A DNA stretch of 38,375 bases from Parvibaculum sp. (lineage in GTDB: Bacteria > Pseudomonadota > Alphaproteobacteria > Parvibaculales > Parvibaculaceae). The translations under genes and the position numbers were made by a program. Positions within the stretch are counted from its first letter, which is position 1; each line of letters starts with the position of its first letter. The notes beneath the pieces were generated by a model. The model had not been told where the DNA came from. It saw nothing but the letters and a program-made list of their open reading frames with translations, and searched no databases. The stretch lies in contig JAHBYL010000025.1 of assembly GCA_019635955.1 (NCBI GenBank), positions 1 to 38,375 of the forward strand, read 5' to 3'. Below, piece by piece: positions 16,276-23,536 of the stretch.

Positions 16276-18077
16276 ACCTGCTCTTCCCATCTGCGGCTCA
16301 ACCGCATGGCCGAATTGATGATGCCCACGAGCGAGTAGGTTTGAGGATAATTTCCCCAAAGTTCTCCCGTGGCGGTATCGGTGTCCTCGGAAAGAAGGCC
16401 AAGGCCGTTCCGGCAAGCAAGAATCGACTCGAATATCTCTCTTGCTTCCCCGGTCCGTCCCACACGCGCCAAGGCATCAATGTACCAGAACGTGCAAATG
16501 TTGAATGCGTTCCGCGGGATACCGAAATCATCCGCGGTCGCGTAGCGGAACATATGGTTGCCGCGGCGAAGCGCCGTCTCGATGGCGGCGAGCGTCTTGC
16601 GGAACCGCTCGTCATCCGGCTTCAGGAAATTCACTTCCGCCATCAGAAGGAGACTGGCATCGAGCTGGTCGCCGCCGAAACTTTCGGCGAAGGCGCCGAG
16701 CTTCGGGTTCCATGCGCGTTCGCAAATCGCCGCATGGACCGTGCGCGCCCTTTCCCGCCAGTAGCGTGCACGGGCGGCGAGGCCGAGATGGGCCGCTATG
16801 TTCGACAACCTGTCGCAAGCCGCCCAGCACATGAGGCTCGACGATGTGTGGATGCGCGCCATGGTGCGCAGTTCCCACATGCCGGCGTCCGGCTGGTCAT
16901 GCAACGCGAAGGCGCGCTCGCCCACTTGCTCGAAGCGTTCGAAATCCGCGACGGTGAGGCGCTGCAACAGGCGCTCATCGAAGAACGATTGCGAGGCCGC
17001 GAGAATGACATTGCCGTAGACATCGTGCTGGAAGTGCTCGAAAGCCTGGTTGCCGCGGCGGACGGGACCCATGCCGCGATAGCCCGATAGAGAGGGGACG
17101 ATGTGCTCATCGAGCGCTGTCTCGAGACCGATGCCATAGACGGGCTGGAGATGGCCGCCGGCGGCCGTGCCGACAATATTGCCGAGATAGCGGAGGTAGA
17201 TTTCCATCGTCTCCACTTCGGCAAGCGAGTTGAGCGCGCGGACGACGAAAAACGCGTCGCGCAGCCAGCAGAAGCGATAGTCCCAATTGCGTTCGGAATT
17301 CGCTGCCTCGGGGATACTGGTCGTCAAGGCGGCGACGATGGCGCCGGTTTCCTCGAAGCAGCAGAGTTTGAGCGTGATGGCGGCGCGGATTACCGCCTGC
17401 TGCCATTCGAAAGGCAGCGCAAGCCGGCGCACCCAGCGGCGCCAATAGTCATCCGTGCGCTCTTCGAACTCGCGCGCGGTTTCCTCGATGCCGGTCGTCA
17501 GCGTTTCATCCGGTCCGAGAATGAAGCTCAGAGGCGTCGTGAGATTGAAGGCCGTTTCGTCCTGCACATAGGTGAGGGGCGCATTGGTGGTCATGCGGAT
17601 GGCAAGACCGCTGTGAAAGAAACGTATGTGGTTGCTGCCGCGTGTCGTGGTGGGCTCGCGAAGACCGTAGTTGAAGCGCGGACGCATGCGGATGCGGATG
17701 CGCGGCGACCCTGCGAGCGGGCGGACGCGGCGCACCAGGGTCATCGGCTGGAAGATGCGCTCGCGCCTCGTGAAGCGCGGCGCGAAGTCGCATATCTCGA
17801 CGGAGTTTCCGTCCTTGTCGGTCAGTTCGGTGATCAGGATCGCCGTGTTGGGCCGGTAGAACTGCCGGGACGAGCCCAAGTTCTCGATCTCGACCGACCA
17901 GTACCCGCCATCCGGATTTTCCTCGCGGCCGCCGTTCAGGAGATCGCAGAATACCGGATCGCCATCGAGGCGGGGCAGGCAGCACCAGACGATCCGGGCC
18001 TTGTCGTCTATCAGCGCGCCATAGGTTCCATTTCCAATCACACCGAGATCGAGCGTGGACAAAACACCTCCATTCAA
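16272..18077 (-). CDS. glycoside hydrolase family 15 protein (trehalase-like)
   Basis: About 601 residues with the GH15 layout: N-terminal beta-sandwich (LGVIGNGTYGALID and WCCLPRLDGDPVF, 11-43), then an alpha/alpha toroid with NWDYRFCWLRDA (264-275). The putative catalytic acid is E402 in MWELR, and a C-terminal LLSEDTD..TGELWGNYPQTYSL segment contains the expected base. GH15 includes glucoamylase, glucodextranase and trehalase; the otsB-otsA context favours trehalose hydrolysis. No signal peptide, so cytoplasmic. The start is unusual: the frame opens with TTG at complement 18075-18077, overlapping the otsB TGA as TTGA. A second TTG at 18062 lies only 3 bases after GGAGGT. The true start needs testing. 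Confidence 0.9.
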   Translation of the reverse strand: MNGGVLSTLDLGVIGNGTYGALIDDKARIVWCCLPRLDGDPVFCDLLNGGREENPDGGYWSVEIENLGSSRQFYRPNTAILITELTDKDGNSVEICDFAPRFTRRERIFQPMTLVRRVRPLAGSPRIRIRMRPRFNYGLREPTTTRGSNHIRFFHSGLAIRMTTNAPLTYVQDETAFNLTTPLSFILGPDETLTTGIEETAREFEERTDDYWRRWVRRLALPFEWQQAVIRAAITLKLCCFEETGAIVAALTTSIPEAANSERNWDYRFCWLRDAFFVVRALNSLAEVETMEIYLRYLGNIVGTAAGGHLQPVYGIGLETALDEHIVPSLSGYRGMGPVRRGNQAFEHFQHDVYGNVILAASQSFFDERLLQRLTVADFERFEQVGERAFALHDQPDAGMWELRTMARIHTSSSLMCWAACDRLSNIAAHLGLAARARYWRERARTVHAAICERAWNPKLGAFAESFGGDQLDASLLLMAEVNFLKPDDERFRKTLAAIETALRRGNHMFRYATADDFGIPRNAFNICTFWYIDALARVGRTGEAREIFESILACRNGLGLLSEDTDTATGELWGNYPQTYSLVGIINSAMRLSRRWEEQV

Positions 18078-18820
18078 ACAGACAGCAATCTGGATACCTC
18101 TTTCAGCCAGGCAAGCAGCGCATCGACGGATGAAATCCGGTGAGATGCGCGTGTGGCGCCCGGTCCGATCTTTATCGTAATGCCTTTCATCGCGTTGACG
18201 ACCTCAAAGCCATCCTCATCTGTGCGATCGTCGCCCGCGAAAACCGGAATACGTCCGGCAAACGGCTCGACATCCAGAAGACGGGCGATGGCAACGCCCT
18301 TGCTTATGTGATCGGGCTTCACCTCCAGCACCATCTTGCCGTCGATCAGCGCCATGCCGGGCAATCCGTCGAGGGCGCGCGCCATGGCGGCGCGGCATTC
18401 ATCCTCGCGCTCCGGTGCGCGGCGATAGTGAAAAGCGATGGCGCCCGGCTTTCGTTCCAGAATGAGGCGCGGATCGGCCTCGACCATCGGCGCCAATGCA
18501 CGCTCAATCACACGAATAGCCGCCATGTCGCGCGGCGGCTGCACGGCGCCGCCGCGGGTTTCACGCAATTCGAGACCATGAACGCCGGCGCCTGGAAGTC
18601 CGATGCCGAGAAGCGCATCGATTTCGGAAAGGGGACGGCCGGAGACGATGGCGAGGGCGCCGCCCAACCCCTCTTCAAGCGCCGCAAGAACGGAGCGAAG
18701 CGCCGGGTCGACGGAAACTGCATCAGGCGTCGGGGCGAGTTCCGTCAGCGTACCGTCGAAATCCAGAAAGAGCGCCCAGTCGCGGCTCGGCGACGGGAGG
18801 CCTGTCTTGTGGAACTTCAT
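18074..18820 (-). CDS. otsB: trehalose-6-phosphate phosphatase
   Basis: 248-residue HAD-superfamily phosphatase. The nucleophile motif DFDGT is at 20-24 (D20, D22), SGRPLSEID is the motif II region, and GDDRTDEDGF near the C-terminus is motif III/IV with the acidic Mg ligands. This is the OtsB pattern. It dephosphorylates trehalose-6-phosphate made by OtsA. The ATG (complement 18818-18820) overlaps the stop of the histidine kinase gene as ATGA and is preceded by GGAGGGACAGGGA. Its own stop TGA overlaps the GH15 TTG. Codons upstream to 18868 belong to the kinase gene. Confidence 0.94.
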   Translation of the reverse strand: MKFHKTGLPSPSRDWALFLDFDGTLTELAPTPDAVSVDPALRSVLAALEEGLGGALAIVSGRPLSEIDALLGIGLPGAGVHGLELRETRGGAVQPPRDMAAIRVIERALAPMVEADPRLILERKPGAIAFHYRRAPEREDECRAAMARALDGLPGMALIDGKMVLEVKPDHISKGVAIARLLDVEPFAGRIPVFAGDDRTDEDGFEVVNAMKGITIKIGPGATRASHRISSVDALLAWLKEVSRLLSV

Positions 18821-20334
18821 ATTCCCTGTCCCTCCGCCGCCATCGCGGCGACTCCTTTGTTCGGACAATCGAGATGGGCGGCGCCGCGATCCGGAATGCA
18901 GACACGGAAGGTCGTGCCCGCGGCGCCTGTAGAAACGAGCTCGATATGACCGCCATGGCTGCGCGCGAGCTCCGCCGCTATGGCGAGGCCAAGGCCTGTG
19001 CCATCACTGCGCGTGCCGCCCGAGAACGGTTCAAAGAGATGATCTAGCGCCTTCTTCGGCAAGCCGGGGCCCATGTCGGATATGTCGATATGGACATGGC
19101 TTCGTTCGCGGCGCGCGGCAAGGCGTATCTCGCCGTTTTCCGGTGCGGCGCCGTCGCCTTCCGTTACGGCCTGCGACGCGTTGCGCGCGAGATTGAGCAG
19201 CAGGCGGAAAAGCTGATCCGGGTCCGCATCGATCTGGAGGTCAGGCGCAATGTCGACGATCCAGTTTATGCCGTCATCATCGCGGGACACGGCCTCGACC
19301 ACTTCCTGGGCGAGCGGCTGCAACGCAACGGGGCGGCGCTCGGGCACCGGCTCGTCCGCCACACCGAACTTGAGCGATTTTGCGCAGAGATCGATCGCGC
19401 GGTCGATCGAGGCGAAGAGACGCGGCGCCAGATGTTGCACGGTTGGATCGTTCACGGCGCCGATGCGATCCGAAATGAGCTGCGCGCTTGCCAGAATATT
19501 GCGGAGATCATGACTGATCTTGGACACGGCAATGCCGAGCGAGGCGAGGCGCGCCTTCTGGTTCAACGTCGCCCTGATGCCGATCTGCATATCGGCCAGT
19601 TCGCGCTCCGCGACACCGATTTCATCATCGCGCGCGGAAGGAGCAATCACCCGGCGGGCGTCTTCCGGATTCTCGCGGAAGGCGATCATGTTGTCCGACA
19701 GGCGGCGCATGGGCCGGACCAGCAGGAAATGGAGAACGATATAGACGAGGCTTGCCGTGATGATCGAGATTACGAGCGAGAGCAGAAAGATGTTCTTCGC
19801 ATAGCGCAGCATGGACTTGCGGAGCGGGGTCTCGTCGAGAACGATCTCAATCGACTCGCCCGCGCCGAAGCCCGGCTCGCCGGTAACTCGGATGATGCGC
19901 CCCTCGCGCGCCATGATGGTTTCGACGGCGTCCATGATCAGCATCATGGCCATGGCGTCGCGCAGGTCGAATTCCGCGTCGACCAAGGGCGGCATGTCGT
20001 CGCTGAGGACGAGGCGGCGCGCATCGTCGCGGATCAGAGCGACCGAGTAGACCTGCGCGTTTTCAAGCAACTCCTCGCGAAGCGCCGGCGTCACCATATT
20101 GTCGGGCCGCGCTTCCAGCGCGAGCGAAGCGATCTGCGCCGCGGCCATGCGCTGCTCGAGCCAGGTAAGACGAAAATTCGCGACCGATGGCACGAAGATC
20201 AGCACTTCCGCCAGCATGACGAAGAGAATGGTGAGGAGCAGGAGGCGGCGCGACAGCGAGCCGCGAAAGGGCCACACAAAGAATGCCGTGCGCCCGTTCT
20301 CCGGGCGCCGCGCCGTTTCTCTCGTTTCCGTCAT
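18817..20334 (-). CDS. membrane sensor histidine kinase
   Basis: 505-residue sensor kinase. A first membrane segment (about 29-50) and a second (about 181-205) bracket a periplasmic sensor region of about 130 residues. A HAMP-like linker follows (RPMRRLSDNM onward). The H box is SKISHDLRNILAS with H275. The N box is LLNLARNASQA (379-389), with D420 in DMGPG, the F box FEPFSGG (434-440) and the G2 box GTGLGLA. It should autophosphorylate and signal to a response regulator, but none is encoded in this window. Its stop codon overlaps the otsB start, coupling it to the trehalose genes. The gene lies 39 bases after the reductase gene. The ligand sensed is unknown; osmotic or envelope stress is a guess. 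Confidence 0.92.
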   Translation of the reverse strand: MTETRETARRPENGRTAFFVWPFRGSLSRRLLLLTILFVMLAEVLIFVPSVANFRLTWLEQRMAAAQIASLALEARPDNMVTPALREELLENAQVYSVALIRDDARRLVLSDDMPPLVDAEFDLRDAMAMMLIMDAVETIMAREGRIIRVTGEPGFGAGESIEIVLDETPLRKSMLRYAKNIFLLSLVISIITASLVYIVLHFLLVRPMRRLSDNMIAFRENPEDARRVIAPSARDDEIGVAERELADMQIGIRATLNQKARLASLGIAVSKISHDLRNILASAQLISDRIGAVNDPTVQHLAPRLFASIDRAIDLCAKSLKFGVADEPVPERRPVALQPLAQEVVEAVSRDDDGINWIVDIAPDLQIDADPDQLFRLLLNLARNASQAVTEGDGAAPENGEIRLAARRERSHVHIDISDMGPGLPKKALDHLFEPFSGGTRSDGTGLGLAIAAELARSHGGHIELVSTGAAGTTFRVCIPDRGAAHLDCPNKGVAAMAAEGQGI

Positions 20335-20373
20335 GCGTGCCGATACGCTCCGCTGCCTCGATCAGAAGGCAGT

Positions 20374-21798
20374 CTAGCCGAACAGACCGAGGAAACGCAC
20401 CAGCATCTTCGTTTTCGTACTGAAAAGGGTCGGCGTGTAATAGGAACCGGCGGCGCGCTTGCTGATTTCCGAAAGCGTCGGATAGGGCGCGACGACGCCC
20501 GCCATGGCGCTGAGTTTCAACGCCTGCGACTTGGCAAGCACCCAGGGCAGGATGAGATCGCCCGCATTGGGCGCGACGATGGTGGCGCCGAGAACGCGGG
20601 CATGATTGTCCGTCACGACCTTGATGACGCCTTCCGTCTCGTGCTCGGCCTGGGCGCGGTCGTTTTCCGCGAGGTGCCAGCGCAGCACATTGAGCGTCAG
20701 CCCCTTCTGCCGCACCTCGGCCTCAGTGAGGCCGACATGGGCGAGCTCCGGGTCCGTGTAGGTGACGTGCGGGATGGCGCTGTGGTCGGCGCGGGCCGGG
20801 ACGCGGAAGAGCGCATTGCGGATGACGATGCCAGCATGATAGCCCGCGACATGGGTGAATTGCGGGCCGCCCGCGACATCGCCGATGCCGAAGATGCGCT
20901 TGTTCGTGGTGCGCAGCCGCTCGTCGACGCGCAGACCCTTGTCGGTATACTCCACGCCGGCCTTTTCGAGATCGAGCCCTTCCACATTGGCGCGGCGGCC
21001 CGTGGCGACGAGGAGATGCGAAGCTTCGACGCTGCGCTCGCCTTCGTTATCCGAGAAACTCACCTTGATCGCGCCTTCGCCGCCCGAGACGGCGAGGATT
21101 TTTACGCCTTCCAGGATTTCGATGCCTTCCTTGCGCAGCCTTCCGAGAACGATGGCCGAAAGCTCCGGATCGTCACGGCCGAACGCGCGCTGCGTCTCCA
21201 GCACCGTGACTTTCGCGCCGAGGCGGCGATGCGCCTGCGCCATTTCCATGCCGATGGGGCCGCCGCCCAGAATGACCAGATGCGACGGGCACGACGTGTT
21301 CCGGAAGATCGTCTCGTTGGTGTGGAAGGGCACCTTGTCGAGACCTTCGATCTGCGGCACGAAGGGGCGCGAGCCGGTGGCGATGACGAAGCGGCGGGCA
21401 GTGATTTCCGCATTGCCTGCGATGACCGTGCTGCCATCGCGGAAGCGGCCATGCTCCTTGATGACGGTGACGCCAAGCGCCTCGAACCGGGCGACGGAAT
21501 CGTTCGGCGCAATGGCGGCTATGACGCCATGGACGTGATCATGGACCTTCGCGAAATCGACCTCCGCCTTGGCGGGTGCAATGCCGAAAGGCTCGCCCGT
21601 GCCCATGCGATAGGCCTGCTTGCCGGCGGCGAGCAATGCCTTGGATGGCACGCAGCCCGTGTTCAGGCAGTCGCCACCCATTTCGTCGCGCTCGATCAGC
21701 ACCGTGCGCGCACCCATCTGCGCGGCGCCGGCTGCAACGGAAAGTCCGCCCGAGCCCGCCCCGATGATGCAGATGTCAGCCCTGATCCTCTTGGCCAT
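20374..21798 (-). CDS. FAD-dependent pyridine nucleotide-disulfide reductase (MerA/Lpd-like)
   Basis: 474-residue flavin disulfide reductase. The FAD motif GAGSGG is at 13-18. The redox pair is C44-x4-C49 in GGDCLNTGCVPSK, the NAD(P) motif GGGPIG lies mid-protein, and GIGDVAGGPQ is the late FAD motif. At the C-terminus, where dihydrolipoamide dehydrogenase has HPTxxE, this protein has YPTLSE (Y439, E444), so the catalytic His is replaced by Tyr. MerA-type enzymes also carry Tyr there, but MerA's extra N-terminal HMA domain and C-terminal Cys pair are missing. The gene follows a TVP38 membrane protein by 35 bases. The ATG at complement 21796-21798 has GGAG upstream; the frame open to 22674 lies antisense-free within the TVP38 gene and is not real. 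Confidence 0.88.
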   Translation of the reverse strand: MAKRIRADICIIGAGSGGLSVAAGAAQMGARTVLIERDEMGGDCLNTGCVPSKALLAAGKQAYRMGTGEPFGIAPAKAEVDFAKVHDHVHGVIAAIAPNDSVARFEALGVTVIKEHGRFRDGSTVIAGNAEITARRFVIATGSRPFVPQIEGLDKVPFHTNETIFRNTSCPSHLVILGGGPIGMEMAQAHRRLGAKVTVLETQRAFGRDDPELSAIVLGRLRKEGIEILEGVKILAVSGGEGAIKVSFSDNEGERSVEASHLLVATGRRANVEGLDLEKAGVEYTDKGLRVDERLRTTNKRIFGIGDVAGGPQFTHVAGYHAGIVIRNALFRVPARADHSAIPHVTYTDPELAHVGLTEAEVRQKGLTLNVLRWHLAENDRAQAEHETEGVIKVVTDNHARVLGATIVAPNAGDLILPWVLAKSQALKLSAMAGVVAPYPTLSEISKRAAGSYYTPTLFSTKTKMLVRFLGLFG

Positions 21799-21833
21799 GT
21801 TTTCTCCGGACGAAAATGAATGCGAGAAGCCGT

Positions 21834-22577
21834 TCAGGCCGTCTCGTCGGGTAGCTGGTTCTTGCCCGCAAGGCGGCGATAGACGACCGGCACGAGCGCG
21901 AGCGCGGCAAGCGCGAGAATGGGGCCGATAATCTGCGGCTCGAAGATAAGCCCGAGATCCGGTTCGCGGCCCGCATCGAAGATTGCGCCAAGCCCGTTGC
22001 CGAGGCTCGCAAAGACAAACGTGCCCGGCATGATGCCGAAAAAGGTCGCGACGACATAGGTGCGCAGTCTGACGCCGAGAAAGGCGGGCGCAAGGTTGAC
22101 GAGGAAGAAGGGAAAGAGCGGCACAAGTCGCAGCACCAGCATGTAGCTGAAGGCATTCTTGCCGAAGCCCTGCTCCAGGCGGCGCAGGCTCGGGCCCGCC
22201 TTTGCGCGCAGCGCATCGCCAAGCGCTGTTTTCGCGGCAAGGAAGATCGCGGTGGCGCCGATGGTGGCGCCCACAATGGTGAGAAGGCCGCCAAGGACGG
22301 TGCCGAAGAGGAAGCCGCCCGTGAGCGTCGCGACCAGCGCACCCGGCAGCGAGAAGGCCACCATGGCGATATAGGCGACGACATAGACAAAGGCGGCCAA
22401 CGCCCAGTTCTCCGCCACCCAGCCCGAGAGCGCCTGACGGTTGTCCCGCAGCGTATCGAGCGTGACATAGCGGTCGAGACCCAAGGCAAAGAAGGCCCCG
22501 AGGCCGGCAAGAAGCACGGCCAGCGGCAGGAAACGGCGCAAGGTGGCCGGGCGGGACGGCGGCTCGATTTCGGTCAT
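21834..22577 (-). CDS. TVP38/TMEM64 (DedA-related) membrane protein
   Basis: 247-residue polytopic membrane protein. A first helix (about 15-33) is followed by the VTT/SNARE-associated domain: FSLPGALVATLTGGFLFG, then a helix pair, then MLVLRLVPLFPFFLVNLAPAF with the conserved Arg-Pro-phenylalanine pattern, and GIMPGTFVFASLG. A last hydrophobic helix is near the C-terminus. The start is uncertain: MTEIEPPSRP (complement 22575-22577) looks best, while an upstream extension to 22634 adds an unlikely leader. Relatives are scramblases or transporters of lipids such as undecaprenyl phosphate. It is the first gene of the leftward string and is adjacent to a MerA-like reductase, a recurrent pairing. 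Confidence 0.86.
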   Translation of the reverse strand: MTEIEPPSRPATLRRFLPLAVLLAGLGAFFALGLDRYVTLDTLRDNRQALSGWVAENWALAAFVYVVAYIAMVAFSLPGALVATLTGGFLFGTVLGGLLTIVGATIGATAIFLAAKTALGDALRAKAGPSLRRLEQGFGKNAFSYMLVLRLVPLFPFFLVNLAPAFLGVRLRTYVVATFFGIMPGTFVFASLGNGLGAIFDAGREPDLGLIFEPQIIGPILALAALALVPVVYRRLAGKNQLPDETA

Positions 22578-22595
22578 GACAGCCTGTGGAAGGAC

Positions 22596-22616
22596 AAAAA
22601 GAACATAAAAAGAACA
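22596..22616. repeat. tandem direct repeat AAAAAGAACA
   Basis: Two exact copies of AAAAAGAACA (22596-22605 and 22607-22616) are separated by one T, an 11-base period. Read toward the TVP38 gene they are TGTTCTTTTT copies, 19-39 bases upstream of its ATG. The spacing, about one helical turn, would suit a regulator binding in tandem; it could also be a simple AT-rich promoter region. Confidence 0.5.
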
Positions 22617-22757
22617 AATAATGCCGCGAAACAAGGGCCCCCGTCCGCCGCAAGGCCCCAGAGATTAGCCCCAATCGCGGCGAGCGGAAGGGCCCTTCAC
22701 CGTAATGTGAGAGCGGGTCATTCGGGGCGAGAGAGACGTGATTCCGGCGCTGTGGCG

Positions 22758-22786
22758 TTGACTTCCGCGGGCCTTATGCTTATAGA
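22758..22786 (+). promoter_or_regulatory. rpmH operon promoter
   Basis: TTGACT (22758-22763), a 17-base spacer, and TATAGA (22781-22786) form a near-consensus sigma-70-type promoter. Transcription would start near 22793, leaving a leader of about 112 bases before the rpmH GTG. It is the best promoter match in the window, as expected for a ribosomal protein operon. Confidence 0.85.
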
Positions 22787-22797
22787 ACCCGCCAGAC

Positions 22798-22875
22798 AGC
22801 CGTCGGGTGGCAACGCCTGCGGCTCTTGTTTTTATTGGCAAGCTCGCGGCGGCCTTTAGGCCGCCCGGCGCCGGG
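22798..22875 (+). promoter_or_regulatory. structured rpmH leader with attenuator-like hairpin
   Basis: Just after the predicted transcription start, AGCCG (22798-22802) can pair with CGGCT (22820-22824) around an inner GGC-AAC-GCC hairpin. The U-rich stretch CTTGTTTTTATT (22825-22836) follows at once, resembling an intrinsic terminator with an imperfect stem. Downstream, GGCGGCC-TTTA-GGCCGCC (22848-22865) is a perfect 7-bp stem with a four-base loop, overlapping the self-complementary CCCGGCGCCGGG (22864-22875). These are directly readable pairings; attenuation is inference. Confidence 0.5.
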
Positions 22876-22905
22876 CAAGATGCCCTGACCTGTCGGAGAA
22901 GAGAC

Positions 22906-23040
22906 GTGAAACGGACCTATCAACCGAGCAAACTCGTCCGCAAGCGCCGCCATGGCTTCCGTGCGCGCGCCGCGACCGTTGGCGGCCGCAAAGTGCTTGC
23001 CGCGCGCCGCGCCAAGGGCCGCAAGCGGCTCTCCGCCTGA
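22906..23040 (+). CDS. rpmH: 50S ribosomal protein L34
   Basis: 44-residue, highly basic protein with the full L34 sequence pattern: [20 protein letters not shown] near the start and a [20 protein letters not shown] tail. The start is GTG at 22906, preceded by GGAGAAGAGAC (GGAG at 22895-22898, 7 bases spacing). L34 sits in the large ribosomal subunit near the exit-tunnel side. It heads the rpmH-rnpA-yidC-engB-argB run. The open frame continues upstream in phase to 22807, but every L34 starts at this point, so the longer version is rejected. Confidence 0.97.
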   Translation: MKRTYQPSKLVRKRRHGFRARAATVGGRKVLAARRAKGRKRLSA

Positions 23041-23048
23041 TCGAGGCA

Positions 23049-23087
23049 ACTCCTCCGGAGTATGCACAGGCCCCGCTTAGCCGGGGC
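23049..23087 (+). other. hairpins between rpmH and rnpA
   Basis: ACTCC-TCC-GGAGT (23049-23061) and GCCCCG-cttagc-CGGGGC (23070-23087) are two perfect short stems in the 88-base rpmH-rnpA gap. Neither is followed by a U run, so they are more likely processing or partial attenuation structures than full terminators. They could help keep rnpA expression far below rpmH. Confidence 0.45.
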
Positions 23088-23128
23088 TCTCGAAAAGAGC
23101 GCAGCGACCGAGGCCCAGCGAGCCCCAG

Positions 23129-23536
23129 ATGGACCGCCAGCCGGACAGATTGCGCAAGCGCAGCGATTTCCTGGCCGCCGCCCGCGGGCGCAAGCGCGCC
23201 GAACGCGGGCTCGTGCTGCAGGCCAATTTCCGCCATGACGAAAATCCTCCCCGCCTCGGCTTCACGGTGACGCGCAAGGTGGGCAATGCAGTTGCGCGCA
23301 ACCGGGTGAAGCGGCGCCTGCGCGCGGCCGCCGCCGAAGTTCTTTCCCTCGCAGCGAAAGACGGCTACGACTACGTGCTGATCGGGCGGCAGGAAACGCT
23401 GACACGGCGCTGGCCCGACCTTCTCAGCGATCTCACCATCGCACTCCGCAAAGTTCATGGAAGCCGCAACGGCGAGACGCCAGCGCCTTCCGATGCCTCA
23501 AGGTCCGCGTCCGGGAAAGACTTGCCTCATGGGTGA
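23129..23536 (+). CDS. rnpA: ribonuclease P protein component
   Basis: 135-residue basic protein. The family signature RNRVKRRLRAA occurs at about 57-67, preceded by RLGFTVTRKVGNAVA, together forming the RNR helix that contacts RNase P RNA. The N-terminal LRKRSDFLAA is also typical. It assists the RNA enzyme in 5' maturation of tRNA. A basic, disordered-looking tail after about residue 112 is longer than in many homologues. The gene ends 8 bases inside yidC, in a different frame. The small yidD gene often found between rnpA and yidC is absent. Confidence 0.93.
   Translation: MDRQPDRLRKRSDFLAAARGRKRAERGLVLQANFRHDENPPRLGFTVTRKVGNAVARNRVKRRLRAAAAEVLSLAAKDGYDYVLIGRQETLTRRWPDLLSDLTIALRKVHGSRNGETPAPSDASRSASGKDLPHG

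Larger units (their letters stand above)
22578..22905. other. 328-bp divergent gap between TVP38 and rpmH genes
   Basis: This is the only gene-free stretch over 300 bases. The left part holds two direct copies of AAAAAGAACA upstream of the TVP38 start. The middle (about 22640-22750) shows nothing I can assign. The right part holds the rpmH promoter and a structured leader of about 112 bases. No small open frame with a convincing ribosome site was found, apart from an in-frame GTG extension of rpmH that I rejected. Confidence 0.7.

Noticed and set aside
14029..16338. 769-codon plus-strand frame antisense to glk and otsA
   Set aside because: Same codon-bias shadow; the opposite strand carries unmistakable OtsA and glucokinase motifs.
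20353..20372. CTGCCT/AGGCAG hairpin right after the MerA-like reductase stop
   Set aside because: Six-base stem without a U run on the transcribed strand, so not supportable as a terminator that would split the operon.
19090..21819. 909-codon open frame on the plus strand, antisense to the histidine kinase and MerA-like reductase genes
   Set aside because: Translation is low-complexity Arg/Ala/Asp-rich with no family motif. It spans two genuine genes and their junction; long antisense frames are expected with this GC-rich codon usage.
21799..22674. Apparent N-terminal extension fusing the MerA-like reductase to a membrane protein
   Set aside because: The extension is read in a different frame from the TVP38 protein and has no membrane or known domain; the TVP38 frame has its own stop and the reductase its own ribosome site.
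22807..22905. In-frame GTG extension adding 33 residues to ribosomal protein L34
   Set aside because: L34 is about 44-46 residues throughout bacteria, the ribosome site is at 22895-22898, and the extension overlaps the structured leader.
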